Origin: Streptomyces asoensis
Lineage (GTDB): Bacteria; Actinomycetota; Actinomycetes; Streptomycetales; Streptomycetaceae
Length of the DNA: 64,000 nucleotides
Direction of reading: 5' to 3'
Assembly: GCF_016860545.1 (NCBI RefSeq)
Contig: NZ_BNEB01000005.1
Span: 186,001-250,000, forward strand
Part shown: positions 52,317-60,480 of the stretch, one piece after another
Layout of the letters: each line of letters begins with the position of its first letter
Numbering within the stretch: the first letter of the stretch is position 1
The notes under the pieces: model-generated
Told to the model about the DNA's origin: nothing
Database searches by the model: none
What the model saw: only the letters and a program-made list of their open reading frames with translations
Position numbers and translations under genes: made by a program

Positions 52317-54416
52317 ATGAAGCCCCTCAGGAAAGTCGGCCGACGCCGAACGCGGGTTCTGGGCCTGCTGGTCACCTCGGTCCTGCTGGCCACGGGCACC
52401 GCCACTGCCACACAGTCGGCTTCCGCCCAGCCCACCGCGGCCGCGAGCACCCTCGGTGCCCAAGCGGCCCAGTCGGGGCGCTACTTCGGCACGGCGGCGG
52501 CCGCCGGGAAGCTCGGCGACGGCACGTACACCGGCATCCTCGACCGCGAGTTCAACGCGGTGACGCCGGAGAACGAGATGAAGTGGGACGCCACTGAACG
52601 ATCGCGCGGCTCGTTCAGTTTCGGTCCCGCCGACCAGATCGTCAACCGCGCCCAGGCCCACGGTCAGCGGATGCGCGGCCACACCCTCGTCTGGCACTCC
52701 CAACTGCCCGGCTGGGTCGGCGGCATCGGTGACGCGGCCACGCTGCGCAGCGTGATGAACAACCACATCACGACACTCATGTCCCGCTACCGCGGCCGGA
52801 TCTACGCCTGGGACGTCGTCAACGAGGCCTTCGCCGACGGCGGCAGCGGCCAGCACCGCTCCTCGGTGTTCCAGAACGCGCTCGGCAACGGCTTCATCGA
52901 GGAGGCGTTCCGCACCGCGCGGTCCGCCGACCCGTCGGCCAAGCTCTGTTACAACGACTACAGCATCGAGAACTGGAGCGACGCCAAGACCCAGGGCGTC
53001 TACCGCATGGTGCGCGACTTCAAGGCGCGCGGAGTGCCCATCGACTGTGTGGGCTTCCAGGCCCACTTCGGGGCCGGGGGCCCGCCGTCCTCCTTCCAGA
53101 CGACGCTGTCCAATTTCGCGGCGCTGGGTGTCGACGTACAGATCACCGAACTGGACATCGCCCAGGCGTCGCCCTCGGCGTACGCGAGCAGCGTACGGGC
53201 GTGCATGAACGTCGCCCGCTGCACCGGCATCACCGTGTGGGGCATCCGGGACAGCGACTCCTGGCGCGTCGGGCAGAACCCGCTGCTCTTCGACAACAAC
53301 GGCGGCAAGAAGGCGGCCTACCAGTCCGTCCTGTCGGCGCTGGGCGGCACGGCCGCGAGCCGGTCGGCCACCACCACGACTCAACGACCCTCCGCAGCGA
53401 CGGACATGGCCGCCACATCGGCCGCACCGTCGACGTCGGCGGGGTCGAAGGCCTCGGCGGCCGCGCTCCCCTCCTCCTTCCGCTGGAGCTCCAGCGGAGC
53501 CCTGATCGCCCCGAAACCGGACGCGACCCACGCCATCGCCGGGATCAAGGACCCGACGGTCGTCTACCACAACGGCAAGTGGCACGTCTTCGCCAGCACC
53601 GCCCAGTCCTCCGGCTACAACCTGGTCTATCTGAGCTTCACCGACTGGTCCCAAGCCGGTTCGGCCACGCACCACTACCTGGACCGCACCGCCATCGGCT
53701 CCGGCTACCGGGCCGCGCCGCAGGTGTTCTACAACGCCCCGCAGCGCCTGTGGTACCTCGTGTACCAGACGGGCAACGCCTCGTACTCCACGAACCCCGA
53801 CATCAGCAACCCCAACGGGTGGAGCGCACCCCGCAACTTCTACTCGTCGATGCCGGACATCATCCGGCAGAACATCGGCAACGGTTACTGGGTCGACATG
53901 TGGGTGATCTGCGACAGCGCCAACTGCTATCTGTTCTCGTCCGACGACAACGGACACCTCTACCGCTCGCAGACGACCGTCGGCCAGTTCCCCAACGGGT
54001 TCACGAACACGGTCATCGCCCTCCAGGACAGCAAGAACGCCCTGTTCGAGGCGAGCAACGTGTACAAGGTGCAGGACACCAACCAGTACCTGCTCCTGGT
54101 GGAGGCCATCGGCTCCGACGGGCGGCGCTACTTCCGCTCCTGGACCTCGACCAGCCTCGGCGGCGGCTGGACGGCGCTCGCCGCGTCCGAGGGCAATCCC
54201 TTCGCCCGGGCGAACAACGTCACCTTCCCTTCGGGCGCCTGGACCCGGGACGTCAGCCACGGCGAGATGATCCGCGCGAGCAACGACCAGACGCTCACGA
54301 TCAGCTCCTGCCGGATGCAGTACCTGTACCAGGGGCTCAACCCGAACGCCGGCGGTGACTACAACAGCCTCCCGTGGAGGCTCGCCCTGCTCACCCAGAC
54401 CAACCCCACCTGCTGA
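52317..54416 (+). CDS. Bifunctional GH10 xylanase-GH62 arabinofuranosidase
   Basis: 699 residues. Signal peptide (MKPLRKVGRRRTRVLGLLVT, cleavage near ASA-QP, residue 38). GH10 barrel about 45-344: TPENEMKWDATE, HTLVWHSQLP, acid/base Glu170 in WDVVNEA, nucleophile Glu278 in ITELDI. A Ser/Thr/Ala linker about 345-400, then a GH62 five-bladed propeller (400-699): FRWSSSGALIAPKPDATHAI, GIKDPTVVYHNGKWHVFAST, ALFEASNVYKV, SPNGWSAPRNFY-type blade text, HGEMIRASNDQTL, SCRMQYLYQG. GH62 removes arabinose side chains so the GH10 unit can cut the arabinoxylan backbone; both are secreted. AGGAG lies five bases before ATG 52317. Monocistronic with its own terminator. Confidence 0.93.
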   Translation: MKPLRKVGRRRTRVLGLLVTSVLLATGTATATQSASAQPTAAASTLGAQAAQSGRYFGTAAAAGKLGDGTYTGILDREFNAVTPENEMKWDATERSRGSFSFGPADQIVNRAQAHGQRMRGHTLVWHSQLPGWVGGIGDAATLRSVMNNHITTLMSRYRGRIYAWDVVNEAFADGGSGQHRSSVFQNALGNGFIEEAFRTARSADPSAKLCYNDYSIENWSDAKTQGVYRMVRDFKARGVPIDCVGFQAHFGAGGPPSSFQTTLSNFAALGVDVQITELDIAQASPSAYASSVRACMNVARCTGITVWGIRDSDSWRVGQNPLLFDNNGGKKAAYQSVLSALGGTAASRSATTTTQRPSAATDMAATSAAPSTSAGSKASAAALPSSFRWSSSGALIAPKPDATHAIAGIKDPTVVYHNGKWHVFASTAQSSGYNLVYLSFTDWSQAGSATHHYLDRTAIGSGYRAAPQVFYNAPQRLWYLVYQTGNASYSTNPDISNPNGWSAPRNFYSSMPDIIRQNIGNGYWVDMWVICDSANCYLFSSDDNGHLYRSQTTVGQFPNGFTNTVIALQDSKNALFEASNVYKVQDTNQYLLLVEAIGSDGRRYFRSWTSTSLGGGWTALAASEGNPFARANNVTFPSGAWTRDVSHGEMIRASNDQTLTISSCRMQYLYQGLNPNAGGDYNSLPWRLALLTQTNPTC

Positions 54417-54418
54417 CC

Positions 54419-54448
54419 GAGGGGGCCCGCACCCGTGCGGGCCCCCTC
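54419..54448 (+). terminator. Terminator of the GH10-GH62 gene
   Basis: Near-continuous 14-base stem GAGGGGGCCCGCAC / GTGCGGGCCCCCTC, three bases after the stop. Confidence 0.9.
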
Positions 54449-54632
54449 TCCGCCTGGATCGCGTGACCGCGCAGAGGTACGTGTGAGCGATCGCCACCAC
54501 CCCCTCGCCTGACGTAACTGCACCGGCGTGACGCGTATCGGTCTCCGTGCCAGGGCAGGTCCGAAGGATCCGTTTCCCGGAAATCCGCAGTGCCGGTTCA
54601 TTGCGGAGCAATGGTCCGAGGGGGGCCGTGCC

Positions 54633-55532
54633 ATGGCATCGGTGGTGGTTGTTCACGGAATCGGGCGGCAGTTCTCGGGACCGCATCTGCTGCGAGGCCC
54701 GATCACGGACGCGGTGCGCGACGGCGTGGGGCTCGCCGGCACACCGGCACCCGAAGCCGGAGATATAGGGGTGGCCTTCTACGGGGACGTGTTCCGCGCC
54801 CAGCCCGACAAGGGCGGACCGGCCCACAGCCCCGGTGAACAGGACGACGACTTCGAGCAGCAGCTCGCACTCCTGTGGTGGGCCAAGGCGGCTGCCCTGG
54901 ACCCTCACGACGTCCAGCCGCCAGGCAACATGGCCGGCGCCAAGGCACGGACCCCGAAGTCGGTGAAAGCCGCACTGCGGGCCCTGAGCATGTCCCGGTT
55001 CGCGACCCGTCTGACCGAACCCCTGCTCTTCCGCCTCCTGGGCCAGGTACGGGACTATCTCGCCGACGACGCCATCGGTGAGCAGGTGCGCGCCAAGGTC
55101 GGCGGGGAGATCGGCGACGACACAGAAGTCGTGGTGGGGCATTCCCTCGGCTCCGTGATCGCCTACGAAGCACTGTGCGCGGGAGCAGGCCCCTCGGTCC
55201 GTACGTTGGTCACCCTGGGGTCTCCGCTGGGCATTCCCCTCGTCTTCGACCGGCTCACTCCCCGCCCCCGGGGCGGCGTAGGGGCCTGGCCGTCCGCCGT
55301 CGGGCAGTGGACCAACATATGTGACCCGTACGACGTGGTGGCCCTTCAGGAGAGGCTGACCGGCCTGTTTCGCTCCGGTGAGACGGACGTGCGCGACGAG
55401 TCGCTCGGCCACGGCGCGGCCTCGTCCCTCAAGGACCGTAGGGTCGACAACGGCTGGCGGGCCCACGACCTGATCCGCTACCTCACCGCGCGCGTCACCG
55501 GGCGGGCGATCGGTGAAGGGCTCGCGTCGTGA
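54633..55532 (+). CDS. Lipase-like alpha/beta hydrolase, caspase partner
   Basis: 299 residues. SVVVVHGIGRQFSGPHLLRG (oxyanion-loop region, VHGIG), nucleophile elbow EVVVGHSLGSVIAYEALCAG with Ser171, LVTLGSPLGIPLVFDRLTPR, then NICDPYDVVAL (candidate Asp) and DNGWRAHDLIRYL (candidate His). No signal peptide: cytosolic. GGGGG lies eight bases before ATG 54633. Its stop overlaps the caspase gene's GTG as GTGA, so the products are made together. Lipase-type effectors are used in bacterial abortive systems to attack membrane lipids, which fits the partner. Confidence 0.82.
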   Translation: MASVVVVHGIGRQFSGPHLLRGPITDAVRDGVGLAGTPAPEAGDIGVAFYGDVFRAQPDKGGPAHSPGEQDDDFEQQLALLWWAKAAALDPHDVQPPGNMAGAKARTPKSVKAALRALSMSRFATRLTEPLLFRLLGQVRDYLADDAIGEQVRAKVGGEIGDDTEVVVGHSLGSVIAYEALCAGAGPSVRTLVTLGSPLGIPLVFDRLTPRPRGGVGAWPSAVGQWTNICDPYDVVALQERLTGLFRSGETDVRDESLGHGAASSLKDRRVDNGWRAHDLIRYLTARVTGRAIGEGLAS

Positions 55533-57817
55533 ACGGCCTCTTCCTCGCGGCCGGTTCGTCCGACTACGCGCATGGCGAACTGTGCGAACTCGGCGGTGTG
55601 CGAGGCGACCTGGAGCGTCTGCGGAGGCTGTTCACCCGGTCCCTCGGGTACGCCGCTCCCCCCGCCCTGCTCAACGAGAGCGCCAGCACGTTGCGCGGAG
55701 CACTCGGCGGCGATCCGGAGGTCTGCTTCGACGGGGACGACACAGTGGTCGTCTACTACACGGGCCACGGCGCCGGCACCAACGGCCGGCACTACCTCCT
55801 GTGCGCCGACTCCGATCCCGACCGCCCGGCTGCCACCGCGCTGGGCACCGACGATCTGGTCCGCCTGATGCACGAGCGTGGGGCCCGTCGGCTCCTGCTC
55901 GTCATCGACACCTGTTATGCGGCGGTGGGCGCGGCAGAGAGCATCAGTGAAGCCGCCCACAGCGTGGCCCTGGACCTCGGCCAGCGACCCCAGGTGTACG
56001 TGGACCGGCGCCTCAAGGCGTTCTCGGTGATCTCGGCGGCCCGCGACTACGAACGCGCCGGGGACTCCCGGTTCTCGGAGGCGTTGGTACAGGCCGTGTC
56101 GAGTGAGGCGTGCGGTGGAGCACGGGCACGGCAACTCATGCTCGAGGACATCGTGGATCACATCAACCGGGCCCTGGACAGGTCCGGTGCGAGCCAGCAC
56201 GCGACGCACGCCACCCTGCTGAGCGATCCCGGAGGGCACCCGTTCTTCCCCAACCCCCGGTACACCCACGACACGCCGCCCGAGGGCGTCTCCCTCGCCG
56301 AGCAACGCGCCTTGCTCAAGTCCCGCGACGGTGCTGCTTCGGGAGCACGCCCGGCATCACCGCAGCCGCTCACACCCGATGAACTCGTCGGCCGGGACGA
56401 AGCGCTGGCACGCCTCGAGACCTGGTGCGCCGCTCCGGCCCCGCCGCGCCGATGGCTCGCGGTCACCGGTTCACCCGGCAGCGGCAAGTCGGCCCTCCTG
56501 CGGGCATTGTCCCGCCGACTCGCACGATCGACGGACGCACGGACCGAGGTGTCGGCCTCCTACCTGTCCGTCGACATGCGCCACCGCTGGCTCGAGGACC
56601 TGACCAGGGAGATAGCGGTGTCGGAGGGCGCCCCACCGGACACGCCCCCGGAACAGCTCGAAGCCGGACTACGCACACGCGTGACTCCGTACGTGCTGCT
56701 CGTCGACGGCGTCGAAGAGGCCGGCGCACCGGGTGACGTCACGGAACCCGAAAGGGTCGCACGCTACCTCAACGGTCTCGCGGCACGGGTGGGCCAGATG
56801 CGCGTCGTCGCGACCTGGCGCCCAGCCGGTCAGGACGACCTGCACTCCCACGACGACGTCGATCTCGACGGCTGGGCCGAGGACGACCGGGACGCGCTGC
56901 TGCAACTCGCCACGCGGCTGCTGCTCGAGCCCGACGGGCCGGGCAGCGCAGGCGGCTGTTCCCCGCGGCACGCCCGGGAGGCAGCTCCCGGCGTGGTCCG
57001 CAGGTCGGGCGGTAACCACCTCGTGCTGCGCCTGGAGATCCAGCGGCTGACCGCGTCTTCGGCCGCCACGGTCCGCTCCGTACCGGCAGACTCCGCCTCT
57101 GAGTCTCCGCTCACAGTGCCCGAGGCCTTCCGAAGGGCGCTCGCCGCACGCTGCTCCGACCCGGTCGTGAACGCGCTGCTGACCGGACTCGCGTTCACCC
57201 ACGGAACGGGTCTGCCCTGGGCGGGTGGTCTGTGGCCGGACACCGTCTCGCGCATGTTCGGCATGACGCTCACCGACGGGCACGCACGGGACGCGCTCGA
57301 TTCGGCGGCCCCCTTCGTCGCCGAATCGCTCGACAGCGCTGGCCGCTCGGTCTACCGGCTGCACCACGAGGCCTGCGCCCAGGTGCTGCGCGACGACGCG
57401 GCCAAGATCGACGGCGCCGACCGCATGCTCAGAGCGCTGGAGGAGGAACGCGTCGCGCGGGAAGCGCACGCGCGTAAGGAACCGGGGCGCTTCACGGACC
57501 CGTACCTGACGGAGCACCTCCCCCGGCACCGGAGCGAGCGCCCGGGACGGACCACCCCCCGGAGCCCTGCCGTTCCCGGCCCCGGCGCACCGGACATCGC
57601 GCGGGAGGAGCACCTCGCGGACCTGCACGTGTGGATCAGACGCCTACTGGCCGACGGGGTCGAGATCCCTCCTCACCTGCGTGAACTGGTCCGCACCACG
57701 ATCCTCATCACCACCCTGCGCACCCCGAGGATCGAATCCCTCCAGGACGAACAGGGACGCAAGAGCGTCACGGTACGCGCGGCGTCCGGCGAGAGTCTGC
57801 ACGTCACCGAGTTCTGA
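55529..57817 (+). CDS. Caspase-like protease fused to STAND-type NTPase
   Basis: 762 residues. N-terminal caspase fold (about 1-240): DTVVVYYTGHGAGTNGRHYL with catalytic His80 and LLLVIDTCYAAVG with catalytic Cys129. A linker leads to a P-loop ATPase (about 285-560): VGRDEALARLETWC, Walker A AVTGSPGSGKSALLRAL (Lys320), Walker B VLLVDGVEEAG (Asp393), and VVATWRP (sensor region). The C-terminal 200 residues are helical and end in a region likely to sense a ligand. Caspase-NACHT/STAND chains are a known architecture of bacterial defence and cell-death systems. GTG 55529 overlaps the hydrolase gene. Possibly an NTP-gated protease that cleaves host proteins or activates the hydrolase. Confidence 0.87.
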   Translation: MNGLFLAAGSSDYAHGELCELGGVRGDLERLRRLFTRSLGYAAPPALLNESASTLRGALGGDPEVCFDGDDTVVVYYTGHGAGTNGRHYLLCADSDPDRPAATALGTDDLVRLMHERGARRLLLVIDTCYAAVGAAESISEAAHSVALDLGQRPQVYVDRRLKAFSVISAARDYERAGDSRFSEALVQAVSSEACGGARARQLMLEDIVDHINRALDRSGASQHATHATLLSDPGGHPFFPNPRYTHDTPPEGVSLAEQRALLKSRDGAASGARPASPQPLTPDELVGRDEALARLETWCAAPAPPRRWLAVTGSPGSGKSALLRALSRRLARSTDARTEVSASYLSVDMRHRWLEDLTREIAVSEGAPPDTPPEQLEAGLRTRVTPYVLLVDGVEEAGAPGDVTEPERVARYLNGLAARVGQMRVVATWRPAGQDDLHSHDDVDLDGWAEDDRDALLQLATRLLLEPDGPGSAGGCSPRHAREAAPGVVRRSGGNHLVLRLEIQRLTASSAATVRSVPADSASESPLTVPEAFRRALAARCSDPVVNALLTGLAFTHGTGLPWAGGLWPDTVSRMFGMTLTDGHARDALDSAAPFVAESLDSAGRSVYRLHHEACAQVLRDDAAKIDGADRMLRALEEERVAREAHARKEPGRFTDPYLTEHLPRHRSERPGRTTPRSPAVPGPGAPDIAREEHLADLHVWIRRLLADGVEIPPHLRELVRTTILITTLRTPRIESLQDEQGRKSVTVRAASGESLHVTEF

Positions 57818-57970
57818 CGACGCTCCGGGCACGTCCACTGCCCTGCCCCGCCGTCATCGCGAGCCTGACCGGTCGGAGGGGACGAAGATGGACGGGGTGA
57901 CGGCGATGAGTCCGCCGGCGCCCGCGGGTCTACCTCTCGACCGGAACAGCCACCACAGCGGGAGCAAGCC

Positions 57971-58615
57971 ATGGGCCTCATCCACATCGAACTGTTCGCG
58001 ACCCTCGATCTCGTCGGGCAGGCGCCCGGCGGCCCCGACGAGGACCCCGAGGGGTTCCCGTTCGGCGGCTGGCAGGCCCCGCTGCTCGACGAGACCGCCG
58101 GTGAGCAGATCGGCGCCGCGTACGAGGGCACCGACGCCCTGCTGCTGGGCCGGCGCACCTACGACATCTTCGCCGCCTACTGGCCGCACCAGAAGGGCGG
58201 CCCGGACAACGAGATCGCCACCCTCTTCAACAGCGTCCCCAAGTACGTCGCCTCCCGCGGCACGCCCGACCTCCCGTGGGCCGGGTCGACGCAGCTCGGC
58301 CCCGACCTGGCGGACGCGGTGCGCGAGATCCGTGACCGGCACGAGCACGTGAAGGTCGTGGGAAGCCTGGACCTGGTGCAGAGCCTGCTGCGCGAGAAGC
58401 TCTTCGACCGCCTCGACCTCTGGGTGAACCCGATCGTGCTCGGCGTCGGCAAGAAGGTGTTCGACGGGGGTGCGGTGCCCACGAACCTCACGCTCCTCCA
58501 GCCGCCGGCGGCCGGTCCGAAGGGCGCCGTGTACCTGCGCTACGCGCTCGCCGAGGGCACGCCCGCGACGGGGGACATGAGCGCACCGGACCGAGGCCTG
58601 GGGCCCGACGCGTAA
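57971..58615 (+). CDS. RibD C-terminal/dihydrofolate-reductase-fold protein
   Basis: 214 residues: MGLIHIELFATLDLVGQAPG, DALLLGRRTYDIFAAYWPHQ, KYVASRGTPDLPWAGSTQLG, VKVVGSLDLVQSLLREKLFD, LDLWVNPIVLGVGKKVFDGG. This is the RibD_C/YyaP pattern, NADPH-binding reductase fold. Stand-alone versions have unknown substrates. GGGAGCAAGCC precedes ATG 57971. Two 19-base direct repeats follow its stop. Confidence 0.88.
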   Translation: MGLIHIELFATLDLVGQAPGGPDEDPEGFPFGGWQAPLLDETAGEQIGAAYEGTDALLLGRRTYDIFAAYWPHQKGGPDNEIATLFNSVPKYVASRGTPDLPWAGSTQLGPDLADAVREIRDRHEHVKVVGSLDLVQSLLREKLFDRLDLWVNPIVLGVGKKVFDGGAVPTNLTLLQPPAAGPKGAVYLRYALAEGTPATGDMSAPDRGLGPDA

Positions 58616-58651
58616 CGCCGCGGCGGGCAGAGGTAACGCCGAGGCGGGCAG
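58612..58651 (+). repeat. Direct repeat of 19 bases
   Basis: GTAACGCCGCGGCGGGCAG (58612) and GTAACGCCGAGGCGGGCAG (58633), 18 of 19 identical at a 21-base period, starting inside the stop region of the RibD-like gene. Confidence 0.85.
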
Positions 58652-58677
58652 CTGGAGAGGGTGCGGGCTGGGGCTGG

Positions 58678-58707
58678 GGCTGCGGCTGCGGCTGCGGCTG
58701 CGGCTGC
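58678..58707 (+). repeat. Five-copy GGCTGC microsatellite
   Basis: GGCTGC five times plus a partial copy, in the gap before the phosphodiesterase/jacalin gene. Likely slippage-prone. Confidence 0.9.
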
Positions 58708-58913
58708 GGCGGGGACGTACGGCCGTAGGGCCGCAGGCGTCCTGGCGTGTCCGAGAGGTTCATCTCGTCGACATCCCTCGGTCGGTCGCCGCCGGTCCCT
58801 TGGACCGGACCACGCGGTCAAATTTCGATCTCCCGTGCCCGACCCGGCGACAAGGGAGGGTTACCGGCGGTAAGTTCCGGCTGCCCCTCCCCACTTCACA
58901 GGAGTTCCGCTTC

Positions 58914-60260
58914 ATGCGCCGTCTTCTCACCTGCCTCACGGCCGCGGCCATCACCTGCGGCGGGTTCGTCGCGACCGCGTCACCCGCCGCTGCCGCCGAC
59001 CCGGCCTCCGGATCCTTCAGCACCCTCACCTACAACGTCGCCGGCCTGCCGGAGATCATCTCCAGCGCCTCCACCCCCCGCGACACCAGCACCACGGCCA
59101 TCGGCCAGCGCATCGCGCCGTACGACATCGTGCACGTCGAGGAGGACTTCAACTACCACTCCTACCTCTACGCCGGCGACACCGCGCATGCCTACCGCAC
59201 CCCCACCAGCGGCGGGGCCGGCATCGGCAGCGGGCTCAACACGCTCGCCAAACTCCCCTACGACACCGACGACTTCGAGCGGGTCCGCTGGAACTCGTGC
59301 CAGATCGACTCCGGTGACTGCCTGACACCCAAGGGCTTCTCCTTCATGCGGGAGCGGCTCGCGGAGGGCGTCTACGTCGACTTCTACAACCTGCACACCA
59401 ACGCCGGTACCAACGCCGGCGACCTGGCCTCGCGTGCCGACAACCTCAACCAGCTCACCGCCTTCATCGGCACCCACTCGGCGGGCAACGCCGTCGTGGT
59501 CATGGGCGACACCAACACCCGCTACACCCGGGCCGGCGACACCATCGCCGAGTTCGCCGCCGCCAACGGTCTCACCGACGCGTGGGTGAAGCTCGTCCGT
59601 GGCGGGACCCCGCCCGCCAAGGGCAGCGACGCCCTCGTCTGCGACCAGACCGGGCCGACCGTGCCCAACACCTGCGAGGTCGTCGACAAGGTGCTCTACC
59701 GGAGCAGCAAGCTCGTGTCGCTCAACGCGACGTCGTACAACAACGAGCACGCCAAGTTCCTCACCGACGCCGGTCTCATGCTGTCCGACCACGACCCGAT
59801 CGCGGTCGGCTTCTCCTGGTCGCGCAACGAGGCCTTCCAGCTCAGTGACCAGTACGGCGGGCCGCACGGCGACTACTACACCGACATCGACGCCGTACCG
59901 GCGGGCGCCCGCGCCGTCAGTGTGTCGCTGCGCAGCGGCTCGCGCGTGGACAGCCTCGGTCTGACGCTCGACAACGGCAAGGTCCTCACCCACGGCGGCA
60001 CCGGAGGCACCGCGTCGTCCCTGACCCTGGGCAGCGGCGAGTACGTCACCTCGGGCCAGCTGTGCCAGGGGCAGAAGGACGGCCGCACGCGGATCTTCTA
60101 CGCCAAGTTCACCACGAACCTGGGCAGGAGCCTGGCCGGCGGTACCACCACGTCCGACTGCGTGACGCGGACCGCGCCGTCGGGCTGGCAGATCGCCGGG
60201 TTCCACGGGCGTGCCGCCGACGAGATCGACAAGGTCGGCTTCCTCTACACGAAGCGCTGA
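58914..60260 (+). CDS. Secreted phosphodiesterase-fold protein with jacalin-like domain
   Basis: 448 residues. Signal peptide (MRRLLTCLTAAAITCGGFVA, cleavage near AAA-DP). EEP-fold part about 30-300: STLTYNVAGLPEI, VHVEEDFNY, FYNLHTNAG, VVVMGDTNTRY, VVDKVLYRSSKLV, LSDHDPIAVGFSW. C-terminal jacalin-like beta-prism about 305-448: FQLSDQYGGPHGDYYTDIDA, DSLGLTLDNGKVLTHGGTGG, KVGFLY. The lectin part suggests glycan-directed binding. ATG 58914 follows AGGAG. Relative of the smaller enzyme at 21962. A 220-base gap without a gene follows. Confidence 0.88.
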   Translation: MRRLLTCLTAAAITCGGFVATASPAAAADPASGSFSTLTYNVAGLPEIISSASTPRDTSTTAIGQRIAPYDIVHVEEDFNYHSYLYAGDTAHAYRTPTSGGAGIGSGLNTLAKLPYDTDDFERVRWNSCQIDSGDCLTPKGFSFMRERLAEGVYVDFYNLHTNAGTNAGDLASRADNLNQLTAFIGTHSAGNAVVVMGDTNTRYTRAGDTIAEFAAANGLTDAWVKLVRGGTPPAKGSDALVCDQTGPTVPNTCEVVDKVLYRSSKLVSLNATSYNNEHAKFLTDAGLMLSDHDPIAVGFSWSRNEAFQLSDQYGGPHGDYYTDIDAVPAGARAVSVSLRSGSRVDSLGLTLDNGKVLTHGGTGGTASSLTLGSGEYVTSGQLCQGQKDGRTRIFYAKFTTNLGRSLAGGTTTSDCVTRTAPSGWQIAGFHGRAADEIDKVGFLYTKR

Positions 60261-60480
60261 CCTTTCCCGGACGGGACGAGCGGCGGCGGCCTGCGGGTCG
60301 CCGCCGTTCGGCGTGTCGGCGAAGGGTCCGGTGCGCCCATCCACGAGCGGGTGCGCCGCTGCCCGTTCATCAACGACATCGCCAACCGGTCCCTCTCCCC
60401 CACCGGTGACTGAGCCCCGCGCCGCCTCCCCGTTGTCCCCGCCTCCTTCCCAGCCCTCGGGCCCGTCACCCGGCGGCCGG

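Noticed and set aside
52170..55466. 1,098-codon minus-strand open frame
   Set aside because: Antisense shadow of the GH10-GH62 gene and the hydrolase; those frames have catalytic motifs and ribosome sites.
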